A stretch of 46,382 nucleotides of DNA from contig JAOUKN010000003.1 in assembly GCA_029882515.1 (NCBI GenBank), positions 1 through 46,382 on the forward strand. Direction: 5' to 3'. The notes below the pieces were generated by a model. That model was not told where the DNA came from. It searched no databases and saw nothing but the letters and a program-made list of their open reading frames with translations. Made by a program: the position numbers and the translations under genes. Shown one piece after another: positions 1 to 12,300 of the stretch. The first letter of the stretch is position 1; each line of letters begins with the position of its first letter. The DNA is from Candidatus Bathyarchaeota archaeon (GTDB lineage Archaea > Thermoproteota > Bathyarchaeia > Bathyarchaeales > Bathyarchaeaceae).

Positions 1-209
1 CCATAGAGTAGGCCTTGGAGGCTGTGCATGTGGATAGGTTTCAGAGTGATATTGTTGTTGAAATGTATAGGTGCCATAGGCGGACCGTGGAGGTTGAGAA
101 CATCTGAGGCAGGTAGTCCACTGGTGAAGCTGTCAAAGGCAGCTAGAAGTGAGGAAATAATCAGTAGCGCCAAAGCAGTCACTAGTAACTTCTTCTTCAG
201 AACTTGCAT
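1..209 (-). CDS. Secreted protein, N-terminal fragment (runs off left edge)
   Basis: An open frame starts at an ATG at 209-207 and stays open to the window edge (about 69 residues). It begins MQVLKKKLLVTALALLIISS, a basic stretch followed by a hydrophobic core, as in a Sec signal peptide; the mature part starts after about residue 30. A purine-rich ribosome site (GGAG) lies about 13 bases upstream, and a box A-like TTTTTTATAC lies at 263-273. It follows the giant PKD protein on the same strand, so it probably belongs to the same surface-protein cluster. Too little is visible to name a function. Confidence 0.7.
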   Translation of the reverse strand, partial: MQVLKKKLLVTALALLIISSLLAAFDSFTSGLPASDVLNLHGPPMAPIHFNNNITLKPIHMHSLQGLLY

Positions 210-262
210 TGAGTATCTCTTTCTCCTTTCTCGTTCTTTTGACCTAATATGTGCACATTCAA

Positions 263-273
263 GTATAAAAAAC
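263..273 (-). promoter_or_regulatory. Box A (TATA) for the leftmost secreted gene
   Basis: On the minus strand the sequence reads GTTTTTTATAC, about 55 bases before the ATG at 209. Its T run also lies just after the stop of the giant PKD gene and could help end that transcript. Confidence 0.4.
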
Positions 274-318
274 GTTATGGAAGAAACTTACACTCTGACA
301 CATGGGAGTACGTATGCT

Positions 319-3300
319 TTAGGGCAGTTCTTGCCCGAAATTTTGGGCTGCGATTAAGATGTCATCGACCCGTACTTTACCATCGCCATTTACGTCACAA
401 TCAGGATCCCAATTCGGATCACCTGGTTCAGACCCGAACGCAAGAGCGACCGCGAGAATGTCATCTATCCGCACCTTACCATCCCCATTCACGTCTCCCA
501 AGAGTTTTTCGCTAACGGCCACAACGTAGGACACAGTATCGGACTGATCTAGTTCATCAGTGACAGTTAATGCCACTATGTAGTTGCCTGGTTGAACATA
601 TGTATGATTTATTGCGAACACAGAGATCGTGGTTATGTTGCCATCGCCGAAATCCCACATGTACGAAACGATTGGTGGATGATCAGTCCCATTCCACCCA
701 GATGTGGATGTTGATGCATCAAACGTGATCGTTCGGTTAGGATAACAGGGATATGGCCACGTGAAGTCAGCCGTTGGACCACTAAGTGGAAGAATAGATA
801 TTATCTTTGATGCGGTGGACCAGAATCCCCGAGTATCTGTTACGTTCAGAGCTACAGTGTAGTTTCCTTCAGATGCATATGCATAATAGACTACTGGATC
901 CACAACAGTTATTGTTTCACCATCGCCAAAATGCCACGTGTAGTTAGCAATCTCTGCTACAGTTCCTATCGAGTTTGACGCGTCGAACAGGACAGTTTCG
1001 TTCACATATGGATCGGAAGGAGTCCACGAAAAGTCCACATAGGGACCGGTCACAATTACAGAAACCAGTTTTTGTCGGATGTTCCAGAGACCTTGATCAT
1101 TGGTAACATTCAATGCGACAGTGTAATTTGCTGGTGCACCATATTGATGCGTTATGATTGACTCAAATACTGTTGTAGAGTTGCCATCGCCAAAATCCCA
1201 AGTATAATTGACGATAGATCCCGTGGGGTCGTAACTTTCGGAGGCATCAAAAGCGATGACTTCATTTATTTCAGGATATTGTGGCTCCCAAGTGAAATCT
1301 ACGTGGGGTCCCGCTATAACCGTTACTATCTTCGATATTGCATCGGTGTTTTCGTCTAGATCTTCCACAGTGAGAGTTACATTGTACTGTCCAAGGGCAG
1401 TATAAACATGTGTTACAATTGAATCCCAGCCAAGATCGGTCTCACCGTCGCCAAATCTCCAATGATAGACCCAAATTTGACCATCCGGATCGTGGCTTTT
1501 AGAGGCGTTGAAAGTGACTATCCCACCTTTCACCGCGGGGTCGGGAGAGTAGACAAATGCTGCCACAGGTGAAGCTTGTTCAACGGTTATTAGCTCAACA
1601 TTCAAATCAGAGAGCCCCTCACTATCCGTGACCGTCAAGACAGCAGTGTAGTTTCCAGCTTTTGCATACACATGAACTACCATTGATGTCGTAGTGGTCG
1701 TGATGTTGCCATCACCAAAGTCCCATGCGTAGTCTGTGATGGACCCGCCTTGGCCTGGTGTGGATGATGATCCGTCGAAGTTGACAGGCAAACCGGCTGT
1801 GGGGGGCGTTGGAGAGTATTGAAAAGTGGCTGTTGGGTAATCTCGAACTGATACAGTTGTGGATGTTGTGTCTGAGAGGTCTTCACTATCTGAGACAGTT
1901 AGAGTCACCACATAGTCTCCAACCGTCGTGTATAGATAGGTAAGTATTGGGTCGGGGGTATCGACAGGGAGCGATCCATCACCAAAGTCCCAATGGTAGT
2001 TATCAATTGACCCACCGTTAGGAGTTGAAGAAGACGCGTCGAAAGTTACGTCTTCTCCAGCAATTGGATAATCGGGAATACACATGAAGGAAGCTGTAGG
2101 GTATTCTCTAATCCTGACGAATTTGGTCTTTTCGTCTGTGAACCCTTCATTGTCGGTTACAGTCAATATCACAACATACGTCTTCGCAGTCGCGTAAGTA
2201 TGAGTTGTGATTGGGCTTGTTGTCGCCGTTATATTCCCGTCACCAAAATCCCACGTGTAGTTCATAATATAGCCGTTCGGATCATAACTCTCCGAAGCAT
2301 CAAACGTGACCACGTCGCCCACGAGGACGAATCCAGGAGAATACGTGAAAGATGCTACAGGAGCACGGAGAACTGTAATCATCGTTGAGTTGGTGGCATT
2401 TATGCCCTCATTATCGGTAACAGTGAGTGCTACTGAGTAGACGCCATCTGAGACATAAACATGAATTGTTATGGGATCAGTTTCGTTCACGGGTAAAGAG
2501 CCGTCACCAAAATCCCACAAATAGCTGATAATAGAGCCGTCAGGATCGTAACTCGCAGAGGCATTGAATGTGGCAGTATCACCTACATATAGAGTTGCAG
2601 GTGAATAGGTAAAGGAAGATACCGGGGATAATCCAACTCTGATAGTTTGCGATAAAGAATCGCTTAATCCTTCACTATCTGTCACATTAAGAACTACAGT
2701 GTAGTTTCCTTCAGATGAGTAGACATGAGTTAATATCGGGCCGCTTACTGCTGTGATGTTTCCATCTCCAAAGTCCCATTGGTAGCTAGTGATAATTCCG
2801 CCATTTGGAACTGAAGAAGATGCATTGAAAATTATAGATTGGTTCTTGGCTGGGGGGTCAGGTGAATACGTAAAAGCGGCAGTTGGATAGTTTCTCACCA
2901 TCACCACGTCTGTACTATTATTGGTTGCTGAATCGTCATCCGTTATGGTTAGCGTCACCGTGTAGTCTCCTTCTATTGCATACGTATGACTCACTATAGG
3001 TGTGGCTACGGTTGTTGTCGTATTATCTCCGAAATTCCATGCATAGTCTACGACATAGCCATCAAGGTCATAGCTAGCAGAAGCATTGAACGCAACAATC
3101 TCACCGACAATTGGATAGCTAGGAGAGTAGATGAAGGAGGCGCTAGGAGACCGGTTCAAGATTGTCTTAGTTGCCACTGCAGCAACTACAGATCCATCAT
3201 CATCTGTAACTGTCAAAGCAACTGTGTAGTTCCCATCATTAACATAGGCGTGCTCAGCCAAAACGCCTGTAGCATTGGTACCGTCGTTAAAATCCCAGAA

Positions 3301-6300
3301 GCAACTAACAATTACGCCATCTGGATCATAGCTGCCACTGGCGTTAAACGTAATGGACTCTCCAGTGTAGACCGTCTCTGCAGACTCGGTAAACGAAGCA
3401 ACTGGAAACCTGTTCAAGATTGTCTTAGTCGAAGTCGCAGACGAAGTCTCACCTTCATTGTCTGTAACCGTAAGGATAACAGTGTAGATGCCGTCATCAG
3501 CATATGAATGATTCACGGTAACGCCAGTTGCATTAGTGCTATCACCAAAATCCCAGAAATAACTAACAATTACGCCGTTAGGGTCATAGCTCGCAGAGGC
3601 GTTAAAGTAAATAACCTCATCAGTATAGACAATCTCTGCTGACTCAGTGAATAACGCAACGGGAGACGTACTCAAAACTATCTTAGTTGCGCTGACAGAT
3701 GTGGTCGCACCATCATTATCAGTAACGGTTAATGTAACAATGTACGTCCCTTCGTCTATAAATGCATGATCCAAAATGACATTAGAAGCGTTAGTGCCAT
3801 CGCCAAAGTCCCAGAAGTACGTAGCTAGATAGCCATCAGGATCATAACTGGCAGAAGCATCAAAGTGGATAACCTCTTCAGTATAAACCGTCTCTGCAGA
3901 CTCCGTGAAAGACGCAACGGGAGACCTATTCAAAACAGTTTTGGTTGAACTTGCCATGCCCGTTGCGCCATCGTCATCAATCAAGGTTAAGGTGACGAAG
4001 TAGTTCCCGTCATCTATATAGGCGTGTTCAACGATGATATCTGTCGCGTTGGTATCGTCACCGAAATCCCAGAAGTAACTTAGAATAACACCGTCAGAAT
4101 CATAGCTGGTGGAGGCGTCGAAGTGAATTACCACACCGGTGTATACTACTGTTGCAGACTCAGAAAATATAGATACAGGAGATCGGTTCAGGATTGTCTT
4201 GATTGAGGTGGCGGTGGCAGTTGCATCAGCATCATCAGTGACGGTTAGAGTTACAGTGTAGTTTCCATCGTCAGCATATGCATGACCCACACTCAGACCT
4301 GCAGCGTTAGTACCATCGCCGAAATCCCAGAAATAATCAACAATCACACCATCTGGATCATAGCTGCTGCTGGCGTCAAATGAGATCACCATGCCAGTAT
4401 AGGCAGCTGCTGCAGACTCAGTGAATATAGCTACAGGAGATGAGTTCCCAACTATCTTAGTAGCGATAGCTGACGCAGTTGCACCATCATCGTCAGTAAC
4501 CGTCAAGGTGACGATGTAGTTTCCCTTTTCAGCATACGAATGCTCCGTCGTCACGCCCATAGCGTTGATTCCATCACCAAAATCCCAGAAATAACTAACG
4601 ACATAACCATCTGGGTCATAACTTCCAGAAGCATTAAAGTAAATGACCTCACCAGTAAGCACATTTTCCGCAGACTCAGTGAATGAGGCAACAGGAGACC
4701 TGTTCGACACAATCTTAGTAGCGGTAGCCGACGCAGTTGCACCATCATCGTCAGTAACCGTCAAGGTTACCGTGTAGACTCCATCATCTACATAAGCATG
4801 ATCCACGATGGCACCAGTAGAGTTAGTGCTGTCTCCAAAGTCCCAGAGATAACTAATGATATAGTCATCTGGATCGTAGCTGGCAGAGGCATTAAACGTG
4901 ATAATCTCATCCGTTAGCACGGTCTCCGCAGTTTCAGTGAACAGTGCAACCGGTGGCCTATTCAGAACCGTCTTAGTTGAGGTAATGATGCCGGTTGCAC
5001 CATCGTCATCAGTCACAGTTAGGGTAACTGAGTACGTTCCGTCATCAACATAAGAATACTCTACAATCATGCCAGTACTGTTTGTTCCATCACCAAAATC
5101 CCAGAAATAACTAACGATTGTACCATCAGAATCATAACTGGCGCTAGCATTGAATGAAATAATCTCGTTGGTATAAACCGTTTCTGCGGACTCCGTGAAA
5201 GACGCAACGGGAGACCTATTCAAAACCGTCTTAGTAGCACTTGTTGAGGTAGTTACACCGTCGTCGTCAGTAACCGTTAGGATTACTGTATAAGTCCCAT
5301 CGTCTACGTATGCATGATCCACGATGACGCCAGTAGCGTTAGTGCCATCGCCAAAATCCCAGAAGTAACTAACAATGATGCCATCAGAATCGTAACTAGC
5401 TGACGCATTAAAGTAAATAACCTCGCCTGTAAACACCGTGGTCACAGACTCAGTGAACAATGCAACAGGAGACCTATTCAAGACTGTTTTAGTGGCCGAC
5501 GCTGAGACTGACGCTCCATCGTCATCTAGTATGGTTAGTGTGACTGTGTAGACTCCGTCGTCAGCGTACGAACGATCCACGACAACACCAGTGGCGTTAG
5601 TGCCATCGCCAAAATCCCAGAAGTAACTAACTATTGTGCCGTCTAAATCATAGCTATTTGACGCGTTTAATGTGATAACATCGCTTGTGTAGACGGTTTC
5701 CGCAGACTCAGTGAATGAGGCAACAGGAGACCTGTTCAAAACAGTTTTGGTTGAAGTATCCGTGGCAGTTGCATTATCGTCATCAGCAACGGTTAGGGTC
5801 GCCGTATAAATGCCATCGTCGGCAAATGCATGATCCACGATGACGCCAGTAGCGTTAGTGCCATCGCCAAAATCCCAGAAGTAACTAACTATTGCGCCGT
5901 CTGGATCATAACTGGCAGAAGCATCAAAGGAGATGATCTCATTTGTATAGACGGTTTCTGCAGATTCAGCAAATGATGCCACAGGAGACCTGTTTAGGAC
6001 CATCTTGGTCGCACTGGTCGATGCAGTTGCACCGTCGTCGTCTGTCACAGTTAGAGTTGCCGTGTAGACGCCATCACTCACATAAGCATGACCCACAATA
6101 ACACCCGTAGCGTTGGAACCATCGCCAAAATCCCAGAAGTAACTAACAATGGTGCCATCAGAATCGTAACTGGCAGAAGCATCAAAGGAGATAACCTCAT
6201 CAGTAGACAGAGTTGTTGCAGACTCGGTGAACGATGGTACTGGTGACCTGTTTAACACCGTTTTAGTGGATACTGCCGAGGCTGTGGCTCCATCATCATC

Positions 6301-9300
6301 CGTAACCGTCAGCGTCACGTTATATACACCGTCATCCACATACGAGTGAACAACAATCACACTGGTCGCGTTGGTACCGTCACCAAAGTCCCAGAAGTAA
6401 CTAACTATAACACCGTCGAAGTCGTAACTTGCAGATGCATTGAACATGATAGTCTCGCCGGTAAGCACGGTTTCTGCAGATTCAGTAAATGTGGCTACTG
6501 GGGGTGTGATTCCGACCGTCTTGGTGGCGCTGGTCGATGCAGTTGCACCGTCGTCGTCTGTCACAGTTAGAGTTGCCGTGTAGACGCCATCGTCGGCATA
6601 TCCGTGTTCAGTCGTCATCCCTGTGGCGTTGGTGCCGTCACCAAAGTCCCAGAAATAACTAACTACGACACCGTCGGGGTCGTAGCTTTCGGATGCATTA
6701 AAATAGATAACCTCACCGACAAGCATAGTTTCGGTCGACTCTGTGAACGACGCTATTGGAGACCTATTCAAGACAGTCTTAATGACTGACGTTGAGGATG
6801 ATGCACCGTCATCATCGGTCACGGTTAAAGTCACCGTGTAGTCGCCATCATCAGCATACGCATGATCCACAATGACCCCAGTAGTGTTAATGCCATCACC
6901 AAAATCCCAGAAATAACTAACAACTGTACCATCTGGATCGTAACTCGCAGAGGCATTGAAAGCGATAATCTCGGCAGAGTAAACTGTCTCTGCAGTCTCT
7001 GTAAATGATGCAACTGGAGAATTGTTCAAAACTGTCTTAGTTGCGATCGAAGAAGAAGATGCTCCATCATCGTCTGTGACAGTGAGTGTGACTGTGTAAT
7101 TTCCATCTTCAGAATATGTGTGATCTACAATTGTTCCTGTAGCGTTAGTGTTATCACCAAAATCCCAGAATCGACTAGTAATAATGCCGTCAGGATCATA
7201 ACTCGCCGAGGCGTTGAATGAAATAACCTCACCAGTAAACACCGTTTCGGTAGATTCGGTAAACGATGCGACTGGAGGCCTATTCAAAACTGTCTTGGTT
7301 GCTGTGGCGACGCCAGTTGCGCCGTCATCATCTGTCACCGTTAGAGTGATTGTGCAGTTGCCGTTGTTGGCAAAAGAGTGATTCGTAACAATGCCTGTTG
7401 TGTTGGTACCATCGCCGAAATCCCAGAAATAGGTGGCGATCGAACCATCGGGATCATAGCTGGCAGAGGCATTAAACGTGATAACCTCATCCGTGTATAC
7501 GGTTTCCGCGGATTCGGAGAAGGAAGCACTAGGAGCACGATTCAGAACTGTTTTCGTTGTGGTGGCACTGTTAGTTACCCCGTCGTCGTCAGTGACAGTT
7601 AGTATCACCGTATAGTTTCCGTTATCGGTATATGCGTATTCAGCTGTAACGCCAGTAGCGTTAGTGCCATCTCCAAAGTCCCAAAAATAACTAACGAGCA
7701 CACCATCTGAATCATAACTGGCGGAGGCATTGAAGTAGATAAATTCACCCGTATACACTGTCACAGCAGATTCAGTGAATATGGCTACAGGAGGTGTTAC
7801 CTCCACGTTCTTTGTAGCGGTTGCTGAAGTGGTTGCCCCGTCATTGTCGGTAATGGTTAACGTGACCGTGTAAACGCCATTGTCTGCATAGGCGTGCTCA
7901 GTCGTGACATCTGTGGCGTTGGTACCATCACCAAAATCCCAGAAATAACTGACAATAGAGCCATCAGGATCATGACTGACGGAAGCATTGAAGTAGATAA
8001 CTTCATCGACAAGTACTGTTTCGGCAGACTCAGTGAATATAGCTACTGGAGGTCTATTCAAAACTGTCTTAGTTGCGCCAGCTGAGGCAGTTGCGTCATC
8101 ATCATCAGTAACCGTTAGGGTGACAGTATAGGTTCCATCTTCTGAATAAGCGTGATTCACAATTATTCCTGTGGCGTTAGTACTATCCCCAAAATCCCAG
8201 AAATAACTCACAATAGCACCGTCAGGGTCATAGCCGTCCGAAGCGTTGAATGTGATAGTCACACTGGTATAGACGGTTTCTGCAGACTCGGTAAAGAATG
8301 CGACTGGAGGTCTGTTCAATACTTTCTTGGTTGATGTAGCCGTGCCAGCTGCTCCGTCGTCGTCAGTTACCGTCAGTGTGACGACGTAATTTCCGTCGTC
8401 GGTGTATGCGTGTTCCACAGTTACGCCCGTAGCATTAGTTCCATCACCAAAATCCCAGAAATAACCGACAATAACACCGTCTGGATCATGACTCTGCAAT
8501 GCGTCGAAGTAAATAACCTCCCCAGTATACACCACTGATGCAGACTCGGTAAATATGGCTACAGGAGAACGGTTTAAGATCGTCTTTATCGCCGTGGCGG
8601 TATCAATTGCACCATCATTATCGGTTACTGTAAGGGTGACCATGTAGTTTCCGTCATCTGCGTAGGAATGACCTACAGTGATCCCTGTAGCATTTGTGCC
8701 ATCACCAAAATCCCAGAAATAACTAACAACGGTGCCATCTGGATCGTAGCTGGTGCTAGCATCAAATGTGATGGTCACACTTGTATAGACGGTTTCTGCG
8801 GACTCGGTAAAGAATGCGAGAGGTGGTCTGTTTAGGATGGTTTTGATTGAAGATGTTGATGCTAATGCACCATCGTTGTCAGTTATAATTAGTGTCACTG
8901 TGTAATTCCCATCGTCAGCATATGCGTGATCTGTGACTATACTTGTATTGTTAGTGCCATCACCGAAATCCCAGAAATAACTGATGATGATACCATCCAG
9001 ATCGTAGCTCTCGCTAGCGTTGAAGGAAATTGTGTCACCAGTATACACTGTTTCTGCAGACTCAGTGAAGACAGCAATGGGAGGTCTGTTTAGAACCGTC
9101 TTATTGGCGCTAGTCGAATTAGTTGCCCCGTCATCATCAGTAACTGTCAGTATTACTGTGTAATTTCCCTCCTGGGAATATGAATGCTCGGTTGTCACGC
9201 CAGTGGCATTGGTACCATCACCAAAGTCCCACCAATAACTGACAATCGTACCATCGAGATCGTAGCTATCTGAAGCATTGAGATAGATAGTTTCATTGAT

Positions 9301-12300
9301 GTAGACAACCTCCGCTGATTCCGTGAACGTAGCGAGAGGTGGCCGATTTAAGACGGTTTTTATTGCGGTGTCACTATTGGTTGCGCCATCGTCATCCGTC
9401 ACTGTCAGCGTTACCGTGTAAATACCATCATCTACGTAGGCATGATCAACAGTGACTTCAGTAGCGTTGGTGCCGTCACCAAAATCCCAGAAATAACTCA
9501 CAACAGAGCCGTCAAGATCCAAGCTACTGGAAGCATCAAAATGAATTGTCTCACCCGTATATACGGTTTCTGCGGATTCAGTAAACGAAGCTACTGGCGG
9601 TCTGTTTAGCACCGTTTTGGTTGAAGTTGTAGTATCTGTGGTGCCGTCATCATCCGTCACTGTTAAGGTTACGGTATAGTTTCCATCATCGGCATAAGCA
9701 AGATCAACCACGATGCCAGTAGCGTTAGAGCCATCTCCAAAATTCCAGAAGTAGCTGACAATCATACCATCAGGATCATAACTTTGAGAGGCATTGAAGT
9801 GAACAGTTTCTCCAGTGTTTATGGTTTCAGCGGACTCGGTGAAGGATGCCAATGGCGACCGATTCAGAACAAATTTAGTAGCGGATGCGGTATCCGTGGC
9901 GCCATCGTTATCTGTGATAGTTAGGGTCACAGAATAATCACCATCATCCACGTATGAGTATTCGACAATGGCTCCAGTAGCATTGGCGCCATCACCAAAA
10001 TCCCAGAAATAACTCACAATCAAGCCATCTGGATCATAGCTTGAAGAGGCATTGAATGTGATTATCTCTTGCGTAAGCACAGTTTCCGCAGATTCAGTGA
10101 ACAATGCTACTGGATGTCTGTTCAAGATCATCTTAGTCGCCGACACCAAGGCTGTGGCTCCATCGTCATCAGTAACGGTTAGGGTCACTGTGTAGTTTCC
10201 GTCGTCTGCATACGCATGGTTAACGGTAACGTCCGTGGCATTAGCTCCATCTCCCAAATCCCAGAAATAACTAAGAATCATGCCGTCGGGGTCATAGCTA
10301 TCGCTTGCGTTGAACGTAATAGCCTCACTGGTGTAGACGGTTTCAGCTGACTCGGTGAAGGACGCGACAGGAGGTCTGTTTAGAACCGTTTTGGTTGAGG
10401 TTGCAGCATCTGTAGCTCCATCATCATCAGTGACAGTTAGAGTCACTGCATAGATTCCATCATCAGCATACGCATGATCCACAATGATCCCAGTAGCATT
10501 GGCACCATCACCAAAATCCCAGAAATAACTGACTATCGAGCCATCTGAGTCGTAGGAGGCACTAGCGTTGAAGGTGACAGCCTCATTGGTGTAGATGGTC
10601 TCAGCCGACTCGGTAAACGACGCAACAGGAGATCTGTTCAGAACCGTTTTGGCTGCTGTAGCAGTGTCTGTGGCGCCGTCATCATCTGTAACGGTTAGGG
10701 TGACTGTGTAGTATCCATTATCGGCATAAGCATGATTTACAGTAACGCCAGTAGCGTTAGTTTCATCATCGAAGTTCCAGAAGTAACTAACAATAGTACC
10801 ATCTAGGTCATAACTAGCACTAGCGTTAAAGGATACTACCTCATCGGTGTAGACGGTTTCAGCCGACTCCGTGAAGGAAGCAACGGGAGATCTGTTTAGA
10901 ACTGTCTTGACTGAAGTAGCAGTATCAGTTGCGGCTTTGTCATCTGTAACCGTTAGAGTTATGGTATAAATGCCATCATCCACATACGTGCGTTCCACAA
11001 CAATACCAGTTGCGTTGGTGCCGTCGCCAAAATCCCACTCGTAGCTGACGATTATACCATCTGGGTCATAACTGCTACTGGCGTTAAACGTGATAGGCTC
11101 ATTCGTATAGACGGTTTCCACAGACTCAGTAAACGACGCAACAGGAGATTCATTCATGAGAATTGTCTTGGTCGACGATGCCGAATCTGTTGCTCCATCG
11201 TCATCTGTTATGGTTAGGGTCACGGTGAAAGTTCCGTTAGTAGCAAATGCGTGATTTACAGTGATCCCAGTGGCGTTCGCACCATCGCCAAAATCCCAGA
11301 AGTAACTGACAATCATGCCATCTGGGTCATAGCTGTTGGTAGCGTTAAAGGTGATAGGCTCGCCAACATACACGGTTTCCGCAGATTCTGTGAATATGGC
11401 TACTGGAGGTTTGTTTAAGACTGTCTTAGTTGCAGTAGCGAGGCCAGTTGCGCCGTCATTATCGGTAATTGTTAGAGTTACGATGTGAATGCCATCATCC
11501 AGATAAGTGTGATTTACGATAATGCCAGTAGCGTTGGTGCCGTCACCGAAATCCCAGAAATAACCAGCAATCGAACCGTCTAAGTCATAACTAACACTAG
11601 CGTTAAAGGATATCACCTCATCAACGTAGATCGTTTCAGCTGACTCGGTAAACGAAGCAACAGGAGGTCTGTTTAGAACCGTTTTGGTTGAGGTTGCAGC
11701 ATCTGTAGCTCCATCATCATCAGTGACAACTAGTGTCACCGTGTAGTTTCCGTCCTCAGGATAAGAGTGCTCCACAATGATCCCAGTAGCATTGGCACCA
11801 TCACCAAAATCCCAGAAATAACTGACTATCGAGCCATCTGAGTCGTAGGAGGCACTAGCGTTGAAGGTAATAGTCTCACTGGTGTAGATGGTCTCAGCCG
11901 ACTCGGTAAACGACGCAACAGGAGATCTGTTCAGAACCGTTTTGGTTGCTGTGGCGGTTTCTGTGGCGCCGTCATCATCGGTTATAGTAAGAGTTACTGT
12001 ATAATTGCCGTCGTCAACATAAGCATGATCAACCACAACGCCAATAGCGTTGGTGCTGTCACCAAAATCCCAGAAATAACTAACTATTGAACCGTCTGGA
12101 TCCGAGCTACCAGAAGCATCAAAATAAATGGTTTCACCCGTATACACGGTTTCAGCAGACTCGGTAAACGAAGCAACAGGAGGTCTGTTCAGAACCGTTT
12201 TGGTTGAAAATACGATGTTGGTTGCCCCATCATCATCAGTAACAGTCAAGGCAACCGTGTAATTACCATCATCAGCAAATGAGTGATCAGTCGTGACCCC

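Noticed and set aside
2986-3507. Plus-strand open frame of 173 codons opposite the PKD repeats
   Set aside because: It is antisense to the repeats and its peptide repeats with their period (PEITN-like units). Similar frames recur in many units, as expected from repetitive coding DNA.
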